Of a stretch of 64,000 bases of DNA, positions 43,520 through 51,787 are shown in pieces. A program made the position numbers and the translations under genes. This stretch comes from PUPG01 sp031323845 (GTDB lineage Bacteria; Bacteroidota; Bacteroidia; Bacteroidales; UBA7960). The stretch spans positions 1 through 64,000 of the forward strand of contig JAVIYP010000003.1 of the NCBI GenBank assembly GCA_031323845.1, written 5' to 3'. The notes beneath the pieces are model-generated. The model saw nothing but the letters and a program-made list of their open reading frames with translations, did not search any database and was not told the origin of the DNA. Every line of letters begins with the position of its first letter. The first letter of the stretch is position 1.

Positions 43520-44662
43520 TTAAGCCAGCCTGAATCCTGTTTGTGAAATTGTTTTTAAGACAACAGAGCCGCAGCTGCCTGTTCTGACGGTATACGCCTG
43601 AAACTCCCTTCGTGGCGGGTACTCGTCGCGGAACAGCTCAAACCGCTCAGGATGTGCTTTTAACAATTCGCTGTCGTGATGGATGTCATAAGTGTGCAGG
43701 AACAGCCGCCGCATGATATGTGTCGGATCCTGGGAATTCGGGTCAGCATGGATCACAGGATTTTCGGGTTCGGGTAATGTTTCGGGAAACCACGTATCAA
43801 GGCCAAGTCCGAAAAACCGGCTTACCGCCCTAACCGCCATGGCCGTGCCCATTGCTTTTCCATCGGCGGAATAGCCTGCTATGTGCGGTGTGCCGATGGT
43901 TGCCGCCTGCAGCAACTCTATATCTATACCGGGCTCCGATTCCCAAACGTCGAGAACAGCACCACGAATTCGTTCCCGCAGCAATGCATCGGTCAATGCG
44001 CGCGTGTCAGCCACTTCGCCGCGTGCCGTGTTGATGAACCAGGCACCGCGTTTCATCCGGGAGAAAAAAGCTGCATCAGCCATGTGATGGCTTTTATCGG
44101 GACCTGTGTAATAGAGCGGCATGTGCATGCTGACCATGTCAGCCTTCGCGAGTAACGTCTCCAGGTCCACGAAACCCTGTTTCCCTTCCATCCGCTCCCG
44201 CGGCGGGTCGTTGATCAATACGCGCATCCCCAGGGCGGAGGCCAGACCGGCAACTTTTTTGCCTACATGTCCGGCACCGATGATCCCAAGAACATAATCG
44301 CCGAAGCTTTTTTGATCATGCTCAGCAATTAACGCCAGGGCCGAGGCAACATACTGCATCACCGAGCCTGCATTACATCCCGGCGCATTGCTCCAGCGAA
44401 TGCCGGCCTTTTTGCAATATTCCGCATCAATGTGATCGTGGCCGATGGTGGCAGTGGCAATATATTTCACGCGGGTGCCGGCAAGCAATGCCTCATTACA
44501 GTGAGTCCGGGTACGGATGATCAGCGCATCGGCATCCATGATCGCCTCACGGGTAAGCTGAGCAGCAGGCAAATGCCTCACCTCTGCGAAAGGCTCAAGC
44601 ACACCCCGCAAAAAAGGGATCTTACTGTCGGCAACAATCTTTGGCATGTACGCTTTTTTCAC
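43520..44662 (-). CDS. pdxB: 4-phosphoerythronate dehydrogenase
   Basis: 380 residues of the D-2-hydroxyacid dehydrogenase family. PdxB landmarks: MPKIVADSKIPF, ATATIGHDHIDAEYCKKAGIRWSNAPGCNAGSV, GIIGAGHVGKKVAGLASALG, INTARGEVADTRAL, VLDVWESEPGID and GTPHIAGYSADGKAMGT, plus the C-terminal domain specific to PdxB (THIMRRLFLHTYDIHHDS). It oxidises 4-phospho-D-erythronate in the deoxyxylulose-phosphate route to pyridoxal phosphate. SerC, acting next in that route, is encoded at 28578-29651, so the organism probably makes its own PLP this way. Confidence 0.95.
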   Translation of the reverse strand: MKKAYMPKIVADSKIPFLRGVLEPFAEVRHLPAAQLTREAIMDADALIIRTRTHCNEALLAGTRVKYIATATIGHDHIDAEYCKKAGIRWSNAPGCNAGSVMQYVASALALIAEHDQKSFGDYVLGIIGAGHVGKKVAGLASALGMRVLINDPPRERMEGKQGFVDLETLLAKADMVSMHMPLYYTGPDKSHHMADAAFFSRMKRGAWFINTARGEVADTRALTDALLRERIRGAVLDVWESEPGIDIELLQAATIGTPHIAGYSADGKAMGTAMAVRAVSRFFGLGLDTWFPETLPEPENPVIHADPNSQDPTHIMRRLFLHTYDIHHDSELLKAHPERFELFRDEYPPRREFQAYTVRTGSCGSVVLKTISQTGFRLA

Positions 44663-44712
44663 AAAACAAGAATTTAATCCTTAATGTTATAAGCGGTCTG
44701 TTTATAACCCTG

Positions 44713-45423
44713 TCATTCCGCCTGCATGGCAAAATACCGTTCGATTTCCTCCAGGGAGTCGTTTGGCAGTTGCAGATCCCGGATTATCCTGCCTTTCTCC
44801 AGAAGGATGATGCGGTTACACATCCCCGTGATGTGATTCAGGTTGTGACTGGAAATAAGCATGGTTGTTTTGCGGACCTCATTATCCTGCTGCAACATCC
44901 GCCTGATCAATATCTGCGAACTGGGGTCAAGGTAATTGAAGGGTTCATCCAGGATCAGTAATCCAGGACGCGTGATCAGGGCGGCAACAATCCCTGTTTT
45001 TTGCTTGTTTCCTGACGACAGCTGGCGGATGTATTTTCTTTGACCAACGATCTCATCGGTTAAAAAGCGCTTGTAAGGGACCAGCGCTTCTTTGATTTCA
45101 GCTTCGGAGAATCCGTAAAGACCGCCGGTAAACGTAAAATACTCTTCCGGGGTCATGAAATCAATCAGGAAGCCTTCATCAAGATAGCTTCCGGTAAAGT
45201 CTTTCCACCGAGCGTTTCCGGCAACTGCACCCTGGTTCACGTGAATGGTGCCGGCGTCGGCCTCGATCAGGTCAAGCATCAGCCTGAACATGGTGGTTTT
45301 CCCGGCACCGTTGTTCCCGACAATTCCGCACAGCTGTCCCGGTTCAACATGCAGGCTGTCAATGTCGAGGGCAAGCTGATGTCCGTATTTTTTCTGCAGT
45401 CCGGAGATGTTTATTTCGATCAC
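44713..45423 (-). CDS. ABC transporter ATP-binding protein
   Basis: 236 residues from a GTG start. Walker A GIVGNNGAGKTTMF, signature-like IRQLSSGNKQKTGIVAALI (LSSGN in place of LSGGQ), Walker B LLILDEPFNYLDP and H-loop LISSHNL. The LSSGN variant is usual in ABC-2-type exporters of Bacteroidota. The partner permease of the DUF5687 type lies 54 bp upstream on the same strand, so the two form an exporter or membrane-reshaping unit of unknown substrate. Confidence 0.88.
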   Translation of the reverse strand: MIEINISGLQKKYGHQLALDIDSLHVEPGQLCGIVGNNGAGKTTMFRLMLDLIEADAGTIHVNQGAVAGNARWKDFTGSYLDEGFLIDFMTPEEYFTFTGGLYGFSEAEIKEALVPYKRFLTDEIVGQRKYIRQLSSGNKQKTGIVAALITRPGLLILDEPFNYLDPSSQILIRRMLQQDNEVRKTTMLISSHNLNHITGMCNRIILLEKGRIIRDLQLPNDSLEEIERYFAMQAE

Positions 45424-45477
45424 AATGAATGGGGTTTACGGGTTAAAGATCAGGTTAAGGTTATGCATAAACGTCAG

Positions 45478-46965
45478 TTATTTCTCCCGGTATTTGGCCA
45501 GCTGGCCGTATTTTTTTTTGTTGAACTTTTTTACCGCACCCCTTAACCAGACCGTGTGTGTTGCAATGCCAGCCAAACCTGTAACACCAATGATCAGGGA
45601 TATGGCCGTTTCAAACCGCAATGGCAAAGCATAGGCAACCACCATGAGGGGAATATATGAAAGCATCACCAGTAAGATGAAAACAAACTGGGTGCCGCTG
45701 GTGCCCTCCATGTTGAAGTATGCTTTTTTGTCGGGATCAATCCGTGTACTGTAGCCGATACCGGCACGAAACAGTATGGCGAAAACCGGTCCTGTTACGT
45801 AAAACATAAAAGCAACTAACGGTAATATCAGCTCAGGTCTGATAAAATACAGAAATGGGGTTATTATTATTGTTTGAAGGACCGCAAGTGTGAGATAAAA
45901 GTAATATTTTGACCGGATCATGGCGTACAGGTCGATTTTCGTTGCTGCGATATAGTCAAAGAACCTGCTTTCCCACGAGTAAACAAATTGCAGGTGGAAG
46001 AAGCCGTATCCCCCTGCAAACATCAGGAAAAAGAACATATACGTTTGCAACAGGTCCTCCTTCGCGTAAAGCACAAAAAAGATGACAAAAACAATGCTGA
46101 GTGGCCATTGCCTGAAGCCTTTTGCAGTGCGCTTGTTGCGGTTTAGGAGGCGCCACTCCAGCAACCAGTAATTGCCGTATGCAGGAATGCTTTGAAAAAA
46201 AGTTTCAATCCGGCTTTTGGTGGCCGTTTTGGAAGTACCGGAATGGGTATGAAAACGGTACATTGACCGGCCCAATTCCTGGGCGGTTAAACTTTGAAAC
46301 ATGCCGATGATGACAGCAGCGGTCAGAAAAAACCACGGATTGCCCTGCATGAAGTTGCTGCCGACGTACAATGAGACGACAAACACGGAATCCCTGTAAA
46401 GAAGCATGGCGGCTGCAAGTACCAAAACCGGTAGTATCAGAAGCGCCTTAAAGGTCAGGGAATTGTTGCTGCGGGTTTTTATAAGCATGATGAGGGTGTG
46501 GTTGATGCTTCCCAAAAGAAAACAGCCTGCCAACAGCAGCCAGAACGCTTGTGGCTGACCTGTGATCAGCAGGGTACGGAAAAAAAACGGAAGCAGCAAC
46601 GCAAACAGGTAAAAATTATAGATGTTTAACCACGACCTGGCTAAGATGATTCGTATCAGCACTTGTCTTTTTACCGGCAGGTGAAGGTAGGGCTGAACCT
46701 GTTGCATGGGCACTTTCTGCGTGAAAAAGCGTATCACAAAATCAGCTGCATAGATGAGCAACAGCAATGATAAAAAGGCATCCATCACCGCCAGATCCGG
46801 GAAGATGATCCGGAGCCACCCCGGCAGCATCATTCCCAGTCCGAGCATGTAAAACATCGTTATGATGCCTAAAAAAGCAAGGAATGTTTTGGTGCCGAGG
46901 CTGCGTTCAAAGTGATGCGACCGGCGGAACCCGAGCCATATATGGTGCAACAGCGTTTGATACAT
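45478..46965 (-). CDS. ABC-2-like permease (DUF5687 family)
   Basis: About 495 residues; the frame begins with TTG at 46977, but the ATG at 46965 (MYQTLLHHIWLGFRRSHHFERSLG) is the likelier start. About 12 hydrophobic helices. The N-terminal amphipathic stretch with paired His and Arg, and WLLEWRLLNRNKRTAKGFRQWPLSI in the middle, match the DUF5687 permeases of Bacteroidota that pair with a GldA-like ATPase. Partner ATPase is the next gene. Substrate unknown. A near -7 box (TAAACTTG) lies about 25 bp upstream. Confidence 0.75.
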   Translation of the reverse strand: MYQTLLHHIWLGFRRSHHFERSLGTKTFLAFLGIITMFYMLGLGMMLPGWLRIIFPDLAVMDAFLSLLLLIYAADFVIRFFTQKVPMQQVQPYLHLPVKRQVLIRIILARSWLNIYNFYLFALLLPFFFRTLLITGQPQAFWLLLAGCFLLGSINHTLIMLIKTRSNNSLTFKALLILPVLVLAAAMLLYRDSVFVVSLYVGSNFMQGNPWFFLTAAVIIGMFQSLTAQELGRSMYRFHTHSGTSKTATKSRIETFFQSIPAYGNYWLLEWRLLNRNKRTAKGFRQWPLSIVFVIFFVLYAKEDLLQTYMFFFLMFAGGYGFFHLQFVYSWESRFFDYIAATKIDLYAMIRSKYYFYLTLAVLQTIIITPFLYFIRPELILPLVAFMFYVTGPVFAILFRAGIGYSTRIDPDKKAYFNMEGTSGTQFVFILLVMLSYIPLMVVAYALPLRFETAISLIIGVTGLAGIATHTVWLRGAVKKFNKKKYGQLAKYREK

Positions 46966-47116
46966 TATAATGGTCAATGAGATGGTGCAAGTTTACACAT
47001 TTTTTTCTCAATCATAACTGTTGATTTGCTTAGCGGTTCAATCTTTGGATTTATTGACGAAAAAGCAGGTGTTTAATATGTTTACGGAAAAATAAAACAA
47101 AATGTAGTATTACGGT

Positions 47117-47149
47117 GTTGTCTTGATGACAGTTGTTTTGTTATCTTTG
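47117..47149 (+). promoter_or_regulatory. Predicted promoter of the PTPS-like/folE pair
   Basis: GTTG at 47117 and the -7 box TATCTTTG at 47142-47149 are separated by about 21 bp, the best-spaced Bacteroidota promoter in the window. The start codon follows at 47176. Confidence 0.65.
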
Positions 47150-47175
47150 TTTTTCAGTAACATAAATGATTTATA

Positions 47176-47589
47176 ATGCACATTACCCGGAGAGAAACCT
47201 TTAACGCTGCGCATCGCTTGTTCCGGTCCGAATGGAGTGACGAGAAGAACCTTGAGGTATTTGGCAAATGCTCCAATCCGAACTGGCACGGGCACAACTA
47301 TACCTTATATGTAACCGTAAAGGGCAGTGTGAGCGAGGAGACCGGTTTTGTGCTGAACCTGAAAACTTTAAGCAAGATCATTGATAATTTTGTATTACAG
47401 AAGCTTGATCACAAAAACATCAACACTGAAGTGGATTTCATGCACGGAAAGCTTGCCTCCACCGAAAACCTTGCCAAAGGGATCTGGGAACAGCTGGAGC
47501 AACCCGTCAGAGACCTTGGTGCACGGTTGTACAAAATCAAGCTTGAGGAAACGGAGAAAAATCATGTTGAATATTATGGCCAAGAATAA
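47176..47589 (+). CDS. 6-pyruvoyl-tetrahydropterin synthase / QueD family protein
   Basis: 137 residues. Zinc ligands: FNAAHRL and WHGHNYTL. The catalytic cysteine sits in FGKCSNPNWHGHNY, i.e. CX5HGH, as in animal 6-pyruvoyl-tetrahydropterin synthase; bacterial QueD normally has CX3HGH. GFVLNLKTL, LDHKNIN, STENLAKGIWE and LYKIKLEETEKNHVEYYG also track the animal enzyme. It therefore probably makes 6-pyruvoyl-tetrahydropterin from dihydroneopterin triphosphate, the product of the folE gene 42 bp downstream. A queuosine role (QueD) cannot be excluded. No sepiapterin reductase or other queuosine gene is present in the window. Confidence 0.85.
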   Translation: MHITRRETFNAAHRLFRSEWSDEKNLEVFGKCSNPNWHGHNYTLYVTVKGSVSEETGFVLNLKTLSKIIDNFVLQKLDHKNINTEVDFMHGKLASTENLAKGIWEQLEQPVRDLGARLYKIKLEETEKNHVEYYGQE

Positions 47590-47631
47590 TGGTTCACAAA
47601 CAAAAAAAGTAAACACCTAAACTTTCACATC

Positions 47632-48273
47632 ATGTCATCAGAGATCAACCGCGATATGGTCATTGAGAATAAAATGGACGATTACGAAAAAATCGACCAG
47701 TACAATCCGAAAAAAATTCAGGAGCTTTCATCACACTACAAGGAAATTCTCAAGCTTGTAGGGGAGGATCCGGATCGCGAAGGTCTGGAAAAGACACCGG
47801 AGCGTGTAGCCAAGGCCATGCAGTTCCTGACACACGGCTACGACCTTGACGGTTCGGAAATTCTGAAGTCGGCCATGTTCAGGGAAGATTACAAACAAAT
47901 GGTCATTGTCAAGGATATCGAGATCTACTCGATGTGCGAACATCATATGCTTCCTTTTGTGGGCAAAGCCCATGTTGCCTACATCCCAAACAAATACATT
48001 GTAGGTTTGAGCAAAATACCGAGGGTCGTTGATGCCTATGCCCGCCGGCTGCAGGTTCAGGAACGCCTTACCACACAGATTAAGGACTGCATCCAGGACA
48101 CTCTGAAACCCCTGGGTGTTGCAGTGGTCATTGAGGCGCACCACTACTGCATGATGATGCGCGGGATACAAAAACAAAACTCGGTTACCACCACGAGCGA
48201 TTTCACAGGGGCCTTTCTTACCGATAAAACCAGGGCCGAATTCATCCATCTCATCGGGTCGAACCTTCACTAA
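47632..48273 (+). CDS. folE: GTP cyclohydrolase I
   Basis: 213 residues with the family signature IEIYSMCEHHMLPFVGKAHVAYIP (zinc Cys/His and GTP-binding residues), GLSKIPRVVDAYARRLQVQERLT and the second zinc cysteine in EAHHYCMMMRGIQKQNS. It converts GTP to 7,8-dihydroneopterin triphosphate, the entry point of folate, biopterin and queuosine synthesis. The gene is downstream of, and probably co-transcribed with, the PTPS-like gene. Residues 1-25 are a poorly conserved N-terminal arm, as usual. Confidence 0.96.
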   Translation: MSSEINRDMVIENKMDDYEKIDQYNPKKIQELSSHYKEILKLVGEDPDREGLEKTPERVAKAMQFLTHGYDLDGSEILKSAMFREDYKQMVIVKDIEIYSMCEHHMLPFVGKAHVAYIPNKYIVGLSKIPRVVDAYARRLQVQERLTTQIKDCIQDTLKPLGVAVVIEAHHYCMMMRGIQKQNSVTTTSDFTGAFLTDKTRAEFIHLIGSNLH

Positions 48274-48479
48274 GGGCCTAAAGAAGAGGCTTTTGGGGCG
48301 TAAAAGCACCCGGTTGGACATCCCAACAGAGAAACAGTTTAATGTATTTCGCCTTCACACCTGTTCCGCTTTCGCGGGAAGCTTGGGCAAGGCTGAACTC
48401 CGGCTTCTGACTGTGGCATCAGGCATGTCAGCATAGCGGTTCCCGTTTTGTCATCAGGACAAAGGCACCGCCTGTCTTG

Positions 48480-48538
48480 CTCTATGTTTTTCATTTGTCT
48501 GTGTGTGCTTTCGAATGAATAAATTTCATGTACATTTG
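48480..48538 (+). promoter_or_regulatory. Nested-palindrome operator-promoter of fabD (copy 3)
   Basis: A diverged copy: GTTTTTCATTTG, the TCTGTGTGT core, then CGAATGAATAAATTTCATG and the -7 box TACATTTG (48531-48538), 37 bp before fabD. The distance from core to -7 box is 24 bp, as in copy 1 (25 in copy 2). The rest of the gap 48274-48479 holds no recognised feature. Confidence 0.7.
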
Positions 48539-48575
48539 CAGGGAAAATTGTTAACATAAGTAAACCACAGTTATT

Positions 48576-49451
48576 ATGAAAGCATATGTATTTCCCGGTC
48601 AGGGCGCGCAGTTTGTCGGTATGGGTAAAAACCTTTATGAAGACAATGCCGGGGCAAAAGAGATGTTTGAGAAGGCCAATGAAATCCTGGGTTTCCGGAT
48701 CACCGACCTGATGTTTGGTGGCACTGACGAGGATTTGCGGCAAACCAACGTTACCCAGCCAGCCATTTTCCTTCATTCGGTTATTCTGGCTCACACCCTT
48801 GGGGCTGATTTTCAGCCGGATATGGTTGCAGGCCACAGTCTGGGAGAGTTTTCTGCCCTGGTGGCTGCAAAGGCTTTATCGTTTGAAGATGGCCTGGTGC
48901 TTGTGTCAAAAAGGGCAGGAGCGATGCAGAAAGCCTGCGAAGTGAAGCCCTCTACCATGGCAGCCATCATCGGACTGGAAGATAAGGTGGTGGAGCAGGT
49001 TTGTGCCGGTATCTTTGATGTGGTTGTTCCTGCGAATTATAACAGTCCGGGCCAGTTGGTAATATCCGGCACCATACAGGGTGTGGACGTTGCCTGCGAA
49101 AAGTTAAAGGAAGCTGGTGCCAAACGCGCTCTTCCGCTGAAGGTGGGAGGGGCCTTTCATTCACCTCTCATGGAACCCGCCCGGCTGGAACTTGCCAAAG
49201 CCATCAACGAAACCGCATTTAACGTACCCGTTTGTCCGGTATACCAGAATGTGGATGCTCAACCTTATACAGACCCTGAAAAGATCAAGGAAAACCTCAT
49301 CGCTCAGCTCACAAATCCCGTCCGCTGGACACAAATCTCTGAAAATATGATCCGTGACGGGGCGAAGGTGTTTGTTGAAGTGGGCCCGGGTAAGGTGTTG
49401 CAGGGTCTGGTCAAAAAGGTAAACCACGAGGTTGACGCTTACAGCGCTTAG
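48576..49451 (+). CDS. fabD: Malonyl-CoA:ACP transacylase
   Basis: 291 residues. Begins MKAYVFPGQGAQFVGMGK. The nucleophile serine is in VAGHSLGEFSALVAA, the catalytic histidine in GGAFHSPLMEPA, and the arginine in LVLVSKRAGAMQ. It moves malonate from CoA to acyl carrier protein to start each round of fatty-acid elongation. No other fab genes are adjacent. Transcription is probably from the palindromic operator-promoter upstream; if that element is a repressor site, fabD would be co-regulated with dsrC and the 13.75-kb gene. The TAG stop is immediately followed by an octamer repeat array. Confidence 0.96.
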   Translation: MKAYVFPGQGAQFVGMGKNLYEDNAGAKEMFEKANEILGFRITDLMFGGTDEDLRQTNVTQPAIFLHSVILAHTLGADFQPDMVAGHSLGEFSALVAAKALSFEDGLVLVSKRAGAMQKACEVKPSTMAAIIGLEDKVVEQVCAGIFDVVVPANYNSPGQLVISGTIQGVDVACEKLKEAGAKRALPLKVGGAFHSPLMEPARLELAKAINETAFNVPVCPVYQNVDAQPYTDPEKIKENLIAQLTNPVRWTQISENMIRDGAKVFVEVGPGKVLQGLVKKVNHEVDAYSA

Positions 49452-49515
49452 CAGATGTGCAGATGCGCAGATGTGCAAATGTGAAGATGTGCAGGTGTGA
49501 AGATGTGAAGCTGTA
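49452..49515. repeat. Octamer repeat GCAGATGT array following the fabD stop codon
   Basis: About seven imperfect copies of GCAGATGT (variants GCAAATGT, GAAGATGT, GCAGGTGT) begin at the base after the TAG stop of fabD. Same module as at 6373-6420, 13630-13673 and 33549-33590. Confidence 0.88.
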
Positions 49516-49542
49516 AGGATGCTGAAATAAAACACAGAGCGG

Positions 49543-50505
49543 ATGGCTGTCACTTATATATTGTTTGTGCTTGGTTTCATCCTTTTGGTGTATGGTGCCA
49601 ATTGGCTGGTTGATGGAGCGGCATCCATAGCCCGCAGATATCAGATTTCGCACGTGGTGATCGGCCTGACCATCGTCGCACTGGGCACTTCAGCACCGGA
49701 ACTTGTCGTAAACCTCATAGCCAGTTATCAGGGTACTGCCGATGTAGCTCTTGGCAATATTCTCGGAAGCAACATCTCCAATATCTTTTTGATCCTGGGC
49801 ATTTCTGCCCTGGTGTTTCCCCTAGCAGTCAACAGAAATACGCTCTGGAAAGAAATCCCCTTTGCCCTTGGCGGTGCCGTGCTCTTTGGCCTTTTGGCCA
49901 ATAATCTGATCTTTGCATCCTGGAGCGACCCTCGAATAGCACGTGTTGATGGCCTGGTGCTGATCCTGTTCTTTCTCTTGTTTATGGTGTATACGTTTTC
50001 CATTGCCAGAATAAAGGGCCGCAGTATCCACGCGGAGTATCAGGTGAAAGAGTATCCGGTAATGCTGTCCATGCTAATGATTGCGGGAGGAATGATCACG
50101 CTTGTCCTTGGCGGTCGCTGGATTGTCAGCGGTGCTGTGTCCATTGCTGCCGGCCTGGGCATGAGCGAAGCCGTGATCAGCCTGACGATCGTTGCCATCG
50201 GCACCTCGCTGCCGGAACTTGCAACCTGTGTTGCCGCCGCCATGAAAAGGAATGCCGATATTGTGATCGGCAATATTCTGGGATCCAATATCTTCAATAT
50301 ATTCTTTGTGATGGGGACCAGTGCCCTGGTCAGGCCCCTGGCCTTTAACCAGGTCATGAATTTTGACGTGCTGGTGGGAGTATTTTCCGTGTTATTGCTG
50401 TGGATCTTCCTGGTAATATCCCGGAGAAACACACTGACCCGCTGGCAGGGTGGTCTTTTCCTGGTGCTTTATGTGGCGTATATTGTTTTTTTGATAACAG
50501 GGTGA
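49543..50505 (+). CDS. Calcium/sodium antiporter (CaCA family, YrbG-like)
   Basis: 320 residues and about ten membrane helices with the two inverted alpha-repeats of the family: VALGTSAPELVVNL with GNILGSNISNIFLILG, and VAIGTSLPELATCV with GNILGSNIFNIFFVMG. The acidic and amide residues in those motifs bind the ion. Family members exchange Ca2+ (or other cations) for Na+ or K+. The bacterial YrbG type is the closest in length and motif. Stands alone between fabD and the convergent rfbB. Confidence 0.93.
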   Translation: MAVTYILFVLGFILLVYGANWLVDGAASIARRYQISHVVIGLTIVALGTSAPELVVNLIASYQGTADVALGNILGSNISNIFLILGISALVFPLAVNRNTLWKEIPFALGGAVLFGLLANNLIFASWSDPRIARVDGLVLILFFLLFMVYTFSIARIKGRSIHAEYQVKEYPVMLSMLMIAGGMITLVLGGRWIVSGAVSIAAGLGMSEAVISLTIVAIGTSLPELATCVAAAMKRNADIVIGNILGSNIFNIFFVMGTSALVRPLAFNQVMNFDVLVGVFSVLLLWIFLVISRRNTLTRWQGGLFLVLYVAYIVFLITG

Positions 50506-50587
50506 AACAATGAACACGAGTGCACCCTTAATGCCAACAAGCTTAACTTCCGATTTCTAAATTCCACCCTCTGGCTGTACACTGTTG

Positions 50588-51640
50588 TCAACGACGTACA
50601 TATTGTTGTTCGTAATACTCCTGGTAGGCACCCGAAGTAACCCCGCGAAGCCATTCTTCGTTGTTCAGGTACCAGTCAACGCATTTTCCGAGACCGGTCT
50701 CAAAGTTTAGTGATGGCTTCCATCCCAGTTCATCCTGAAGTTTGGATGCGTCAATGGCGTAACGCAGATCGTGTCCTGCCCTGTCTTTCACATAAGTGAT
50801 CAGGCCTTCGGATGTGCCCGGGTCGCGGCCGAGCTTTTCATCCATTATCTTGCATAGAAGTCTGATCAGATCAATGTTTTTCCACTCATTATGTCCGCCG
50901 ATGTTATAGGTCTCTCCGATAGTACCTTGTTGTAAAATAAGATCAATGGCCTCTGCATGGTCTACAACATAAAGCCAGTCGCGTACATTCTCCCCTTTGC
51001 CATAAACGGGCAGCGGTTTTTTATTGATAATGTTATTGATGAAGAGCGGAATGAGTTTCTCAGGGAATTGATTTGGCCCGTAATTGTTGGAGCAGTTTGA
51101 GATCACAACAGGTAATCCATACGTATGATGGTAGGCCCTGACAAAGTGGTCGCTTGACGCTTTGGAGGCTGAATAGGGGCTGCGCGGATCGTAAGGTGTT
51201 GTTTCGGTGAACAGTCCCTCGTCACCCAAGGAACCATATACTTCGTCGGTGCTTACATGGTAGAAGCGTTTGCCTTCCCATTGATCCTGCCAGTAGTGTT
51301 TTGCTGCATTCAGCAGGTTTACCGTTCCGGTAACGTTGGCATGAACAAAATCCATAGGATTTGCAATGGATCGGTCAACGTGCGATTCTGCCGCAAGGTG
51401 TATCACTTTATCAAAACGATACTTTTCAAAGAGGGCAAACACAAATTCGCCATCCACAATATCGCCTTTTACAAAAACATAATTCGGCTTATTTTCGATG
51501 TCGGTCAGGTTCAGCAGGTTACCGGCATAAGTAAGCTTGTCGAGGTTGACAATGGTGCTTTCGGGATACTTGTTGACAAAGAGCCTAACGGTGTGTGATC
51601 CGATAAAGCCGGCACCTCCGGTGATCAGGATTTTGTTCAT
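50588..51640 (-). CDS. rfbB: dTDP-glucose 4,6-dehydratase
   Basis: 350 residues of the extended short-chain dehydrogenase family. NAD-binding GGAGFIGSHTVR, the catalytic STDEVYGSLG (Thr-Asp-Glu), YSASKASSDHFVRAYHHTYG (Tyr-x3-Lys) and NNYGPNQFPEKLIPL are all present, identifying RfbB. It forms dTDP-4-keto-6-deoxyglucose for rhamnose and related sugars. rfbA, rfbC and rfbD are not in the window. Last gene of a minus-strand run of sugar-nucleotide genes. Confidence 0.95.
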   Translation of the reverse strand: MNKILITGGAGFIGSHTVRLFVNKYPESTIVNLDKLTYAGNLLNLTDIENKPNYVFVKGDIVDGEFVFALFEKYRFDKVIHLAAESHVDRSIANPMDFVHANVTGTVNLLNAAKHYWQDQWEGKRFYHVSTDEVYGSLGDEGLFTETTPYDPRSPYSASKASSDHFVRAYHHTYGLPVVISNCSNNYGPNQFPEKLIPLFINNIINKKPLPVYGKGENVRDWLYVVDHAEAIDLILQQGTIGETYNIGGHNEWKNIDLIRLLCKIMDEKLGRDPGTSEGLITYVKDRAGHDLRYAIDASKLQDELGWKPSLNFETGLGKCVDWYLNNEEWLRGVTSGAYQEYYEQQYVRR

Positions 51641-51731
51641 GTGTTTATAATTTAAAAACTATATGTTATTTAGCTATTTTTTTGGTGTTATTAAACTGCC
51701 CTTTCATGGCGATCCGTTTCCACCGTTCCAG

Positions 51732-51787
51732 CCTTAAACTTTAAACCTCAAACCTTCAACATCTAACTTCTAACCTCTAACTTCTAT
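51732..51787. repeat. AACCTCTAACTTCT-type tandem repeat overlapping the galE stop
   Basis: Imperfect units of AACTTCTAACCTC and AACCTTCAACATC. The last four codons of galE and its TAG stop (complement of 51770-51772) lie inside it. It belongs to the same module class as the decamer array at about 6315-6365. Confidence 0.75.
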
